Positions 44,540-53,030 of a stretch of 64,000 nucleotides of DNA are shown piece after piece. The stretch covers positions 1,240,001-1,304,000 of the forward strand of contig NZ_JAJLJH010000001.1 of NCBI RefSeq assembly GCF_023231945.1, given 5' to 3'. Under the pieces are notes generated by a model. That model saw only the letters and a list, made by a program, of their open reading frames with translations. It made no database searches and was not told the DNA's origin. This stretch comes from Scleromatobacter humisilvae. GTDB lineage: Bacteria; Pseudomonadota; Gammaproteobacteria; Burkholderiales; Burkholderiaceae_C. A program made the translations under genes and the position numbers. Position 1 is the first letter of the stretch; each line of letters begins with the position of its first letter.

Positions 44540-44732
44540 ATTGTTCTCCAACGACCCGGTTCCGGAGTCGAATGCCGGCGTTCATGCCGCCACTGAGTGG
44601 CCAGGCAGGGTGGATCCCTCCGTCGAAATGGTAGCCCAATGGCGGTGCGCGTTGGGGATATTGTCGAGCAGCCTCCCCCCTACAACGACAGGGCGGGCGC
44701 CCGGCTCGCACCGGGCACCCGCGGGCCAGGCG

Positions 44733-47573
44733 TCAGAACTTGTACGTCGCGGTCGCGGCGAACACGCGGCCCAGCGCGTTCGTGTAGCGGCTGTCGTAGC
44801 CGCGCGCGTTGCCGACCTCGAGCTGGTCGATCAGCGAGAACGGCGGGTTGCGGTTGAACACGTTCTTGATGCCCGCGGTCACCGACAACGCCTTGCTCAC
44901 GTCGTACTTCTCCTGGAAGTCGAAGGTCGCGTACGAGCTCACGCGCCGATTGCCGCTGTCGGCCGAGCAGGTGCTGCTGTCGCCGTCGAAGCCGGTGGCC
45001 GAGTTGAAGCAGTAGTCGGTGTAGTCGTCCTTGTAGCCAGGCTTGAAGTTGAAGGTCACCGTGTGGGTGAACTTGCCCTGCTGCAGCGACGTCGACGCGT
45101 TGAGCTGGTAGCGGAACGTCACCTGGCCGTCGGGGCCGACCTTGTTCATGTCGTTGACGTAGCCGGCGTTGCCCGGCTGCTGGTAGTCGGCGCGCAGCAT
45201 CCACGTCACGTGGCCGCGCGTCGTCAGCTTGCCGACCGGGGTGTCGATGTGGCTTTCGCCGTCGAAGTCGATGCCCTGATAGAACGCGTTGCCGGTGTTG
45301 ATCGGCTGCGACAGGAAGGTCAGCGTGGGCGCGCCGGTGGCCGGATCGTTGACGACCGAGAACAGGTACGCATAGGCGGCCATGTCCTTGAACGCCGTCG
45401 TCTCGGTGATCGTGTTGATCTGGTCGTGGATGCGCACATTCCAGAGGTCGGCGCCGAACGAGAAGGCCGACGACGGTTCGAAGCGCGCGCCCAGCGTCCA
45501 CTGCTGCGAGCGCTCGGGCTTGAGCGCGCCCGCCCCGGTCGACGGATTGCCGCCGGACTGCTCGTTGTACTCGAACGGCCCGCTGTGGCAATACTGCGCA
45601 AGCCCGGCCGGCGCGTTGGCGGAGCAGGTCTCGTCGCCCGTGACGCCGAAGAACTCCAGCGGGTTGCTGACGTTGCCGATGGTCGGCACCTTGAAGCCGG
45701 TGCCGAACGAGCCGCGCAGCAGCAGCTGGTCGACGGGGCGATAGGCGCTGCTCAGCTTGAACGTCGTCGCCGAGCTCTTCTTGCCCTGGATCTCCGCGCC
45801 GATCGGGTTGCCCGCGGCGTCGAAGCCGTCCTTGTTGTGGACGGCGCTGTACGAGTCGAAGCGGGCCGATGCGTCGAGCTCCAGCTTCTTGGTGATCGGC
45901 GCGTCCAGTTCGCCGAACACGCCCCAGGCGTTGCGCGCCGAGTCGAACGGCAGCGTGCCGGAGCTGCCGCCGAACAAGGTGTCGGTGTAGTCGGGCTGCA
46001 GCGCGTTCGGGCCCATCAGGATGTCGCTCGGACGGTCGGTGTACTTCTGGCGCGTCAGGTCGAGGCCGGTCGCGAAGGCCAGGTCGCCGCCGCCCAGCTT
46101 GGCCAGCGTCGTCGACGTGTGGGCCGAGGCCACGTCCAGCGTCGAGCGGTCCTGGTCGAGGGTCTGGTGCAGCACGGCGGGCGCCAGCACGCTGGCCTGC
46201 GCGTCGCCCGAGAACGGATCGTAGGCGCCGCTGTCGATCAGCCCGTTGATCGCGTTCGCCGACGCATAGCCGCCCTCGGCGATGTCGTAGATGTGGCTCT
46301 GCGAGTGCGTGAACGAGAACGTCGAATCCCACTTGCCCAGCGTCACGTCGGCGCCGACCACGAAGTGCTGCGTCTTCGTCTCGTAGCCGTCCTTGCGGCC
46401 GCCGGTGCCGACCATGCGGACGTAGCCCACCTCGTTCTCGGAGGTCGTGCCCGCGGGCAGCTGCGGCGTGACGTAGGTCGCGATCTGGCTGGCGTTCAGG
46501 GCGAACGCCTGCGCCGGCGCGGCGTAGAGGGCGTCGGTGCGGGTCTCGCCGACCAGCGCCTCGGCGAACAGGCTGACCTTGTCGTTGAGGTTGAAGCGCC
46601 CGGTGGTCAGGAAGTTCGCGCGGCGCGTCGCCGGGATGTCCTCCGCAGTGGCGGCGTAGTTGAACTTGCAGACGGTGTCGGACTTGACGGTGCCGGCGGC
46701 CGTGCACGAGCCGTTGGCGGCCAGCGACGGGTTGTAGTACAGGAAGCCGTCGGGCGACGTGGCGCCGGCACTGGTCGTGTCGGCATACACGTTGGCCGCG
46801 GGCGCGTAGGCGCTGGTCAGGTTGACGCTCTCCGCGCCGTGGCTGTCCTTGAAGTTCAGGATGCCGCCGCCGCGCGAGAACGAGCGCTGCGACGCCTGCA
46901 GCGCCGACTCGTGGTCGAAGGTGGCGGAGAAGAAGACGTTGTAGCGGTCCTTGTCCAGGTCGCCGAAGCCTTTCGAGATCGATGCCGTGGCGCTCTGCCC
47001 GCCGGCCTTGAACGGATGGTCGACGCTCAGGTCGATCGAGCCGTCGGTGGTGTCCTTCTTCGTGATGATGTTGACGACGCCGGCGATGGCGTCGGCGCCG
47101 TAGAGCGCGGACGCGCCGTCGGTCAGCACGTCGACGTGGTCGACCGCGCCCAGCGGGATCTGGTTGAGGTTGACCTCCGAGCCGGTGGTGTACGACGCCA
47201 TCCGGTGGCCGTTCAGCAGCACCAGCGTGTAGGCCTCGCCGATCGCGTGGATCGACGCGGTGGTGTTGCCGCCGCCGCCGCCGTTGACCGACTGCGTCGC
47301 GGTCGTGAAGCCCTGCATCGCGGGCAGGTTCTGGACCAGGTCGGTGACCGACGTGACGCCCGACTTCTTGATGTCGGCGTTCGTGATCGTCTGGATCGGC
47401 AGCGCGCCTTCCATCGCGATGCGCTTGATGGCGGAACCGGTGATCTCGACGCGCTGGACGGTGGTCGGGGCGTCGGGCGCGGCGGGTGCGGCGTCCTGTG
47501 CGATGGCGGCGTTCGTCAGGAACGGGCCGAATGCCAGCGCGAGCGCGCCGCAGATCTTGGTACGGTGAAACAT
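44733..47573 (-). CDS. TonB-dependent receptor
   Basis: A 946-residue outer-membrane active transporter. It has a signal peptide (FLTNAAIAQ), a plug domain with VQRVEITGSAIKR as TonB-box-like start, then IHAIGEAYTLVLLNGHRMA and VDVLTDGASALYGADAIAGVVNIITKK, and a 22-strand barrel ending in FAATATYKF. The ITGS-type N-terminus and large loops are typical of receptors for oligosaccharides or peptides, not classical siderophore receptors. GGAG lies eight bases before the ATG. It is the first gene away from the binding-protein/kinase pair on the same strand, with a 193-base gap. Confidence 0.92.
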   Translation of the reverse strand: MFHRTKICGALALAFGPFLTNAAIAQDAAPAAPDAPTTVQRVEITGSAIKRIAMEGALPIQTITNADIKKSGVTSVTDLVQNLPAMQGFTTATQSVNGGGGGNTTASIHAIGEAYTLVLLNGHRMASYTTGSEVNLNQIPLGAVDHVDVLTDGASALYGADAIAGVVNIITKKDTTDGSIDLSVDHPFKAGGQSATASISKGFGDLDKDRYNVFFSATFDHESALQASQRSFSRGGGILNFKDSHGAESVNLTSAYAPAANVYADTTSAGATSPDGFLYYNPSLAANGSCTAAGTVKSDTVCKFNYAATAEDIPATRRANFLTTGRFNLNDKVSLFAEALVGETRTDALYAAPAQAFALNASQIATYVTPQLPAGTTSENEVGYVRMVGTGGRKDGYETKTQHFVVGADVTLGKWDSTFSFTHSQSHIYDIAEGGYASANAINGLIDSGAYDPFSGDAQASVLAPAVLHQTLDQDRSTLDVASAHTSTTLAKLGGGDLAFATGLDLTRQKYTDRPSDILMGPNALQPDYTDTLFGGSSGTLPFDSARNAWGVFGELDAPITKKLELDASARFDSYSAVHNKDGFDAAGNPIGAEIQGKKSSATTFKLSSAYRPVDQLLLRGSFGTGFKVPTIGNVSNPLEFFGVTGDETCSANAPAGLAQYCHSGPFEYNEQSGGNPSTGAGALKPERSQQWTLGARFEPSSAFSFGADLWNVRIHDQINTITETTAFKDMAAYAYLFSVVNDPATGAPTLTFLSQPINTGNAFYQGIDFDGESHIDTPVGKLTTRGHVTWMLRADYQQPGNAGYVNDMNKVGPDGQVTFRYQLNASTSLQQGKFTHTVTFNFKPGYKDDYTDYCFNSATGFDGDSSTCSADSGNRRVSSYATFDFQEKYDVSKALSVTAGIKNVFNRNPPFSLIDQLEVGNARGYDSRYTNALGRVFAATATYKF

Positions 47574-48120
47574 GGAATCAGCTCCGGGGAGAAAGTGAGA
47601 TTTCGCCGCGCGAACTCGTGATTCGCGTCGACACCCTTTCGGTATTTCATTTTTTCCAGGAAGCCGGCACCGCACTCAACGACAAACCCTGATGTCGCGA
47701 CCCGCAGACAACCGAAAATGACATTTCGGTCAGCAAGCCGGGAAATTCGGTCGCAAGGTCGACACCAGAATCCGCACCGCGGCGACGCCGATATTCACGA
47801 CGCTGGTGCGCGCGGCGTTCGCCACGCGGAGGCCGGAGGCAGAATTCCCCTGCGACAGCACCCTGCCCGGCGCGCGCGGCGCGATCTCGAAGCCGCACCG
47901 CGCCGGTGCGGGCGCGCGGTTTTCGCAAGCGCCGTCCCAGCAATATGCAGCAAATTCGTTTCGCCGGACTGTGTCAGAAATGACATCAACCCGGATATTC
48001 TTAACATCGACGCTCTTGATGAGCGATTCCGATACAGAGGAAATATAATCCGTTGACGCGCGGATGGTCTGGCGAGCAGTCGCCGCGGGGAGTATTCGAC
48101 CGCCCGGTCGCCGCTCCGCT
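47574..48120. other. long intergenic region upstream of the TonB receptor gene
   Basis: About 550 bases with no credible gene on either strand. It holds a perfect palindrome at 47712-47731, a second AAATGACAT word near 47979, and an AT-rich patch (about 47990-48055) that includes TATAAT on the plus strand at 48044. The promoter and operators of the receptor gene probably lie here. Confidence 0.6.
47712..47731. promoter_or_regulatory. palindrome upstream of the TonB receptor gene
   Basis: ACCGAAA-ATGACA-TTTCGGT has perfect 7-base arms and lies about 140 bases before the receptor start. It looks like a dimeric repressor or activator site. Its core word AATGACAT recurs near 47979. Confidence 0.5.
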
Positions 48121-49116
48121 TCAGCCGCCGGTGATCACCGTGAGCGCGGCTCGGATCGGCGCGAGGTGCGCCTTGAAGAACGCGACGACCTCGGCGTTGA
48201 AGCGCGCGTGGAAGGCCACGCGATCGAAGCCCGGCTTGTCGCGACAGAGCCCGGGCAACGCGTCGGCCAGCGACGGCGGGCACGGCGTGAGGAAGGCGAA
48301 GTGCGCCGCATCGGTCGCCACGTGCCAGTCCGGCGCGACGGGCAGGTCGCGCCGCAGCGCCGTGACGCTCGCGGGCGTCACGCCGTCGCCGCCGAATTCG
48401 GACGCCCACAGCTGCAGCGGCAGCGTCACGCTCCTCAGGCCCTTCGCGTCGAAGGCGCTCAACGGATCGACGATGACCGCGGCCTTCACGCGCGCGTCGC
48501 GCACGGGCGCGGGCGGGAGGTCGCCGCGGCGGAATTCCTCGCACATCGGGAACGTCGAGGACGGCGGGCACAGGTCCTTGCGCAGCGCGAACTCCGGCAC
48601 CGCGCCGGCCGCCACGAGTCCCGTGTAGCCGCCGCGCGAGAAGCCGAAGACACCGACGCGGTCGGCATCGATGCTCGCGTGGCCGGCCCAGCCCGCCAGC
48701 ATGTAGTCGACCAGCCGCCGCAGGTCGACCGGACGCGTCGCGAAGGCCGACAGGTGCTGCTGGCGGCTCAGGTCCTGGTAGTTGTCGCCCGGGTGGCTGA
48801 TGGCCGCGACGACGAAGCCGGCGTCCGCGAGGGCCTCGGCGGTGTCGTGGTGGCCGAGGAACGAGCCGCCGGTGCCGTGCGACACCACGACCAGCGGCAG
48901 GCGCGCGCCGGCGACGGCGCAGTCGCGGACGCCGGACACCACCATGCCGCCGACGTCGATGGGCTCGGGCGCCGCGGCGCACGGCGTCCAGACGGCGCCG
49001 TGCAGCGCGGGGCCGTCGCGGTCGGCGGGCACGTCGATGAGGGCGAAGCCGGCGGCGTGCGCCAGCGACGTGGCCAGGCACAGGGCGGCGAGCGAGAGGA
49101 GTCGGGCGACGGTCAT
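48121..49116 (-). CDS. secreted alpha/beta hydrolase (dienelactone-hydrolase/PAF-AH-like)
   Basis: A 331-residue exported hydrolase with signal peptide (LCLATSLAHAAG). Oxyanion/beta-3 region LPLVVVSHGTGGSFLGH, nucleophile elbow VGVFGFSRGGYTGL (Ser of G-x-S-x-G), and later DWHVATDAAHFAFLTPC with the catalytic His are seen. A Cys pair (LCPPSSTFPMCEEF) may form a disulfide. Relatives hydrolyse short esters or lipids in the periplasm. Its ATG overlaps the stop of the upstream AraC gene (ATGA), so the regulator and enzyme are made together. Confidence 0.88.
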   Translation of the reverse strand: MTVARLLSLAALCLATSLAHAAGFALIDVPADRDGPALHGAVWTPCAAAPEPIDVGGMVVSGVRDCAVAGARLPLVVVSHGTGGSFLGHHDTAEALADAGFVVAAISHPGDNYQDLSRQQHLSAFATRPVDLRRLVDYMLAGWAGHASIDADRVGVFGFSRGGYTGLVAAGAVPEFALRKDLCPPSSTFPMCEEFRRGDLPPAPVRDARVKAAVIVDPLSAFDAKGLRSVTLPLQLWASEFGGDGVTPASVTALRRDLPVAPDWHVATDAAHFAFLTPCPPSLADALPGLCRDKPGFDRVAFHARFNAEVVAFFKAHLAPIRAALTVITGG

Positions 49117-49961
49117 GGTCGGGCGGCGGGTCGGATGGGAACGAGGAGCTCGGTGCGCAGATCGGCCGGCGCGGCGTCGCGCGGCGAGTTCAGGTAGCGC
49201 TCGAGCGCGAGGCGCTGGTCGGGCTCGTAGCCGCTGCCGGGCATCCAGTGCGAATGGATGGCGTCGAAGGCGGTGTTGATGCGCGTGTAGGGGCCGGCCA
49301 GCTCGTACAGGGCCCAGGTGCCGCCCGGCACCTGCAGCATCTCGAGCGTCGCATCCTGGACATCGCCCTCGCGCGGAGCCAGGCCGACGTAGTACGCGAA
49401 ACCATCGGCCTCGTCCGGCTCGCCGACGGACAAGCCCAGCCAGTCCGCCATCGGCCGCTCGCCGAATCGCTGCTCCATACGTCGCCAGGTATGCGGGATC
49501 GTCGCGACGGGGCCGGCATGCCGCATTGCCAGCACCTGCCGCGCAGGCAGCTCGACGACGCGCACGCGCGGCGCGCCCGCGTCGTCCTCGCGGCCCGGCG
49601 CCGGCTCGACGCCTTCCTGCAGGCGCTGCTGGAACGCGCGCGGCGACTGGCCGGCGAAGTGGCCGAACGCGCGGCTGAAGGCCTGCGGGCTGTCGTAGCC
49701 GACGGCCTGGCCGATCTGCGTGATGCTCTCGCCGCCCTGCGCCAGCAGGCTCGCGGCGCGGGCGAGCCGCACGCGGCGGATCGTCGCGCTGACGCTCTCG
49801 CCCACGACACTCGTGTAGACGCGATGGAAGTGGAACGGCGAGAAGTGCGCGAGCGCGGCCAGGTCCTCGAGCCGATGCTCGGCCAACGGGTCGGCGACGA
49901 TGGCCGCGACGACGCGGGCGACGCGGGCGCGGTAGTCCTGGTCGGTGGAGCGGGAGGGCAT
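49113..49961 (-). CDS. AraC-family regulator with GyrI-like effector domain
   Basis: A 282-residue regulator. Residues ~1-110 hold the paired AraC helix-turn-helices (LEDLAALAHFSPFHFHRVYTSVVG; ITQIGQAVGYDSPQAFSRAFGHFAG). Residues ~125-280 form a GyrI/SbmC-like ligand-binding domain (VVELPARQVLAMRHAGPV; TWALYELAGPYTRINTAFDAIHSHWMP), as in Rob and BmrR-type sensors of small hydrophobic molecules. It is coupled by a 4-base overlap to the secreted hydrolase and probably controls it. Confidence 0.92.
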   Translation of the reverse strand: MPSRSTDQDYRARVARVVAAIVADPLAEHRLEDLAALAHFSPFHFHRVYTSVVGESVSATIRRVRLARAASLLAQGGESITQIGQAVGYDSPQAFSRAFGHFAGQSPRAFQQRLQEGVEPAPGREDDAGAPRVRVVELPARQVLAMRHAGPVATIPHTWRRMEQRFGERPMADWLGLSVGEPDEADGFAYYVGLAPREGDVQDATLEMLQVPGGTWALYELAGPYTRINTAFDAIHSHWMPGSGYEPDQRLALERYLNSPRDAAPADLRTELLVPIRPAARP

Positions 49962-50021
49962 GGACGCGAGTGTGCCGCGCGCCGCGCGGAAAGACTTAGC
50001 CGACTTTGCGCACCCGCATGC

Positions 50022-50513
50022 TCACGGCAACGCGTACTCGAAGCGATACGAATGCGCCCCGCCCGGCGCGATGTCGACCACCATGCGGCCGGTCAGCCCG
50101 GCCAGCGCGCCGGTGCCCGAGTCCGGCACGACCGTGATCGACTGCGCCGGCTCGCCGCGGGTCATCGTCGAGCTGTGCTGCAGCAGGAAGCTGCCGGCGC
50201 GGCCGTCCAGCGTGCCGCGCACCCGTTCCATCGCGACGTAGCCGCCGGAACCCGACGCGTCGCGCCAGCCCAGCATCTCGCCGGCGCTCGAGGCCTCGAG
50301 CGTGCCGTGGAACTGCTTGGCGATCGACATGCGGCCGAGGCCGCTGTGCTCGGCGACGTCGCTGAGCGGCTGGGGCGCGAGCTTGACGTCGAACGGGCCG
50401 GTGGCGGTGTGGGAAGTCACGGGATGCTCCTCGGCAACGGATGCCGCGTCGGCGCCGAAGGCGCTCGCGACGGCAAACAGGGCAGTGGCGGCGAGTATCT
50501 TGAAACGCATCAT
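50022..50513 (-). CDS. DUF3224 domain secreted protein
   Basis: A 163-residue exported protein with signal peptide (AATALFAVASAFGADA). The DUF3224 barrel shows TATGPFDVKLAPQP, IAKQFHGTLEASSAGEML and GSFLLQHSSTMTRGEPAQSITVVPDSGTGALAGL (part), a lipocalin-like pattern. Two adjacent ATGs (50513 and 50510) are possible starts. DUF3224 proteins are uncharacterised. It is divergent from the next AraC gene, 60 bases apart. Confidence 0.88.
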   Translation of the reverse strand: MMRFKILAATALFAVASAFGADAASVAEEHPVTSHTATGPFDVKLAPQPLSDVAEHSGLGRMSIAKQFHGTLEASSAGEMLGWRDASGSGGYVAMERVRGTLDGRAGSFLLQHSSTMTRGEPAQSITVVPDSGTGALAGLTGRMVVDIAPGGAHSYRFEYALP

Positions 50514-50573
50514 GGCATCATGAAATTCGGGCCGGCCGGACATCGGCCGTGCAGTCATTGAAGCAGCGAACCC

Positions 50574-51395
50574 ATGGCGCAGATTGGAAAAACGCGACGC
50601 CCGTTGAGCCCCGAGCCGCGCGGCGTGCTGCACCGGCTCGCGGTCGGCGAGTTCGCGCATGGACGCTTCGAGGCGCCGGACGATCTCGCCGACCGCATCG
50701 AGCATTTCTGGAGCGTGCGCTGGAACCTCGAGGGCCAGCCGCCGCAAGTGCAGGAGACGCTGCCGCATCCGAACGTGCACCTCGTCGTCGAGCCCGGCAC
50801 GATCGCCGCCTGGGGCGTGCACACGGGACGCTGGACGCGCGTGCTCGAAGGCCGGTCGTCGGCCTTCGGCATCAAGTTCCGGCCCGGCGCGTTCCGCGCG
50901 CTGCTGGGCCGCGCGGTCTCGACGATCGCCGACGGCACGATCCGCGCGACCGAACTGTTCGGCGCCGATGCGGCTGCGCTGGACGCCGTCCTGGCCTGCG
51001 ACGGCGACGCCGCCGCGGCCGCCCTCGCCTCGGACTTCCTGCGCGCGCGCCTGCCGCCCGCCGACGCGACCGCGCTGCTCGCCGGCCGCATCGTCGACAG
51101 CGTGGCCGACGACCTCGAGCTGCACTCGGCCGACGCGCTCGCGCGCCGCTTCGACATGAGCCTGCGCGCGCTGCAGCGGCTGTTCAACGAGCATGTGGGC
51201 GTCGGCCCGAAGTGGGTCATCAACCGCTACCGCATGCACGAGGCCGTCGCGCGCGTGCAGGCGGGGCAGCCGGTGTCGTGGGCCGCGCTGGCGCAGGATC
51301 TGGGCTACTTCGACCAGGCACATTTCATCGCGGACTTCCGCAAGCTCGTCGGCCGCACGCCCGGCGAGTACGCGCAGGCGATGCGGCGCGGCTAG
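50574..51395 (+). CDS. AraC-family regulator (DUF6597-type N-terminus)
   Basis: A 273-residue regulator with an N-terminal beta-rich sensing domain (IEHFWSVRWNLEGQPP; LPHPNVHLVVEPG; FGIKFRPGAFRALLGR) typical of DUF6597 AraC proteins. The C-terminal helix-turn-helices are ADALARRFDMSLRALQRLFNEHVGVGPKWVI and LAQDLGYFDQAHFIADFRKLVGRTPGEY. It is divergent from DUF3224 and probably controls it. Its end overlaps the convergent TAXI gene by four bases. Confidence 0.9.
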   Translation: MAQIGKTRRPLSPEPRGVLHRLAVGEFAHGRFEAPDDLADRIEHFWSVRWNLEGQPPQVQETLPHPNVHLVVEPGTIAAWGVHTGRWTRVLEGRSSAFGIKFRPGAFRALLGRAVSTIADGTIRATELFGADAAALDAVLACDGDAAAAALASDFLRARLPPADATALLAGRIVDSVADDLELHSADALARRFDMSLRALQRLFNEHVGVGPKWVINRYRMHEAVARVQAGQPVSWAALAQDLGYFDQAHFIADFRKLVGRTPGEYAQAMRRG

Positions 51396-52741
51396 TTCTT
51401 CTTCACGCAGCGTTCGAGCAATCCCGCCCGCACGACCGCGATGTGGCTGCGCAGTCCGTACAGCAGGTCGCCATACGCCGGCGGGATCTGCAGCCGGCTC
51501 ACGGTCGCCTCGACGTGCGCGAGCCGGTGCAGCAGTTCGCCGCAGCGCGCGTCGTCGAGCGGGCCCGTGCCCGAGTCGTGCTCGATGTGCTGCAGCACCG
51601 CGTACCAGCGATAGATGCGCGACACCACGCGCCAGCGGAAGATGGCCGGCGCGATCTTGAAGCCGGGCACAAGGATGATGGTGATGGGCACGACGACCGC
51701 GATGACGCGTTCGATCAGGCTCGCGATCCAGAACGGGAACGTGCGGTACAGGAAGCTGCGGCCCGAGGCGTAGTAGCGCGTGGCGTCGGCGCTGATGGCG
51801 AACTCGTGCTCGAGCGGTGCCGGGAATTGCCCCGCCTTCTTGAACAGCCCGGCCCGGCCGTGCACCTCGCGCGCGGCCTCGAGCAGCAGGTCCGACAACG
51901 CGGGATGCAGGCTGTCGCGCGCGACGAGTTCGACCGTCGGCGCGATCAGCGAGACGTCCTCGGCCGGGATGTCCTCGCCGAAGTCGATCGCGCCGCGCGG
52001 CAGCGTCAGCCGGCTCAGGTAGGTGATGCGGTGCGTGTAGCCCTCGGCCTGCACGAAGCCGAACAGGTGGATGTTCTCGTCGTGCAGCAGCTCGCGCAGC
52101 AGCGCGGTGGGCGTCGCGTCGCTCATCGCGAACACCGCGTCGATCTTGCCGGCCAGGAGCGCCTTGATCGACGCCTGCGGATCGCGGTGGCCGACCTGCG
52201 TGCCGTCGCCGGCCTTGATGCCGTTGGCGTCGAGCAGCGTCTGCGCGAGCGCCGAGGCGCCGCTGCCCTCGAGGCCGATGTCGAGACGCTCGCCCTTGAA
52301 CTCCGACAGCAGCGCCTTGGGCTTGCCGCGATAGAAGATCATCAGCGGCTGGTACGACAGGCTGCCCAGCGACACGAGATGCGACACGCCGCTGGCCGCG
52401 CTCTCGCCGCCGACCACGAAGCCGACGTCGACCTTGGACTTCGGATCGGACAAGCGCGCGAGGTTGTCGCGCGAGCCCTGCGACGGCAGCACCTTCAGCG
52501 TGACGCCCTCGCGCGCCAGGATCTTGCGGTACTGCTCCGCGCTCAGGCGGAACGCGCTGCCGTCGGGGCCGCTGGCCATCGTCAGCGTGGTCGGCGGCGC
52601 CGAATTCAGGAACGCGAAGGCCACCACGCCCACGACCAGGCTGATCGCCAGCAGCAGGCCGATGCTGATCGGCAGGCCCTTGCCCATCACCGCGACGCGG
52701 GTGCGCATCGCGTCCTTGAACGAGTCGCGGGCGCCGCTCAC
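51392..52741 (-). CDS. TAXI-family solute-binding protein, membrane-anchored, no permease nearby
   Basis: A 449-residue protein. An N-terminal anchor helix (ISIGLLLAISLVVGVVAFAFL) is followed by a TAXI-type binding domain (LTMASGPDGSAFRLSAEQYRKIL; VGFVVGGESAA; VSLIAPTVELVARDSLHPALSDLL), and then a second membrane helix (ERVIAVVVPITIILVPGFKIAPA) and a ~90-residue cytosolic tail rich in charged residues (CGELLHRLAHVEATVSRL). TRAP permease genes are not adjacent. A later ATG at 52708 with AAGGA is an alternative start. It may be a sensor or orphan. Confidence 0.82.
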   Translation of the reverse strand: MSGARDSFKDAMRTRVAVMGKGLPISIGLLLAISLVVGVVAFAFLNSAPPTTLTMASGPDGSAFRLSAEQYRKILAREGVTLKVLPSQGSRDNLARLSDPKSKVDVGFVVGGESAASGVSHLVSLGSLSYQPLMIFYRGKPKALLSEFKGERLDIGLEGSGASALAQTLLDANGIKAGDGTQVGHRDPQASIKALLAGKIDAVFAMSDATPTALLRELLHDENIHLFGFVQAEGYTHRITYLSRLTLPRGAIDFGEDIPAEDVSLIAPTVELVARDSLHPALSDLLLEAAREVHGRAGLFKKAGQFPAPLEHEFAISADATRYYASGRSFLYRTFPFWIASLIERVIAVVVPITIILVPGFKIAPAIFRWRVVSRIYRWYAVLQHIEHDSGTGPLDDARCGELLHRLAHVEATVSRLQIPPAYGDLLYGLRSHIAVVRAGLLERCVKKN

Positions 52742-52799
52742 GGCGCGGCACCGGGCAGGAGGAGGATCGAACTCGGCGCGGTCATGCGCCGATCTTAAG

Positions 52800-52997
52800 T
52801 CAGCGACTTCGGATCACCGTCGTCGTCTCGCCCTGCCAGCCCCAGTTGTCGGTGTCGATCTCGTCGATGACGATGTGGGTCAGGATCGGATCCTTGCCGA
52901 GGATGCGCTGCAGCGTCTCGGTGATCTCGGCGATGACCTGCGCCTTCTGTTCGCGGGTGGTGCCGTCGCGGGTGATCTGGACGTGGACGAATGGCAT
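52800..52997 (-). CDS. 4-oxalocrotonate tautomerase family protein
   Basis: A 65-residue tautomerase. It begins MPFVHVQITRDG, so removal of Met exposes the catalytic Pro-1, and has the helix KAQVIAEITETLQRILGKDP and the strand THIVIDEIDTDNWGW. The family forms hexamers that shift double bonds in keto acids; the substrate is unknown. The gene sits just downstream of an MFS transporter gene in the same direction, separated by 33 bases, so they probably form one transcript. Confidence 0.9.
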   Translation of the reverse strand: MPFVHVQITRDGTTREQKAQVIAEITETLQRILGKDPILTHIVIDEIDTDNWGWQGETTTVIRSR

Positions 52998-53030
52998 GGT
53001 GGACTTTCAGTGAGGAGGAAGTTGAACGGG

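Noticed and set aside
44421-47621. A 1066-codon plus-strand ORF opposite the TonB receptor gene
   Set aside because: Same reason: an antisense frame of GC-rich coding DNA, with low-complexity product.
48044-48049. TATAAT on the plus strand downstream of the hydrolase gene
   Set aside because: No matching -35 at 16-18 bases and it would read into the antisense of the hydrolase gene; the AT-rich patch explains it.
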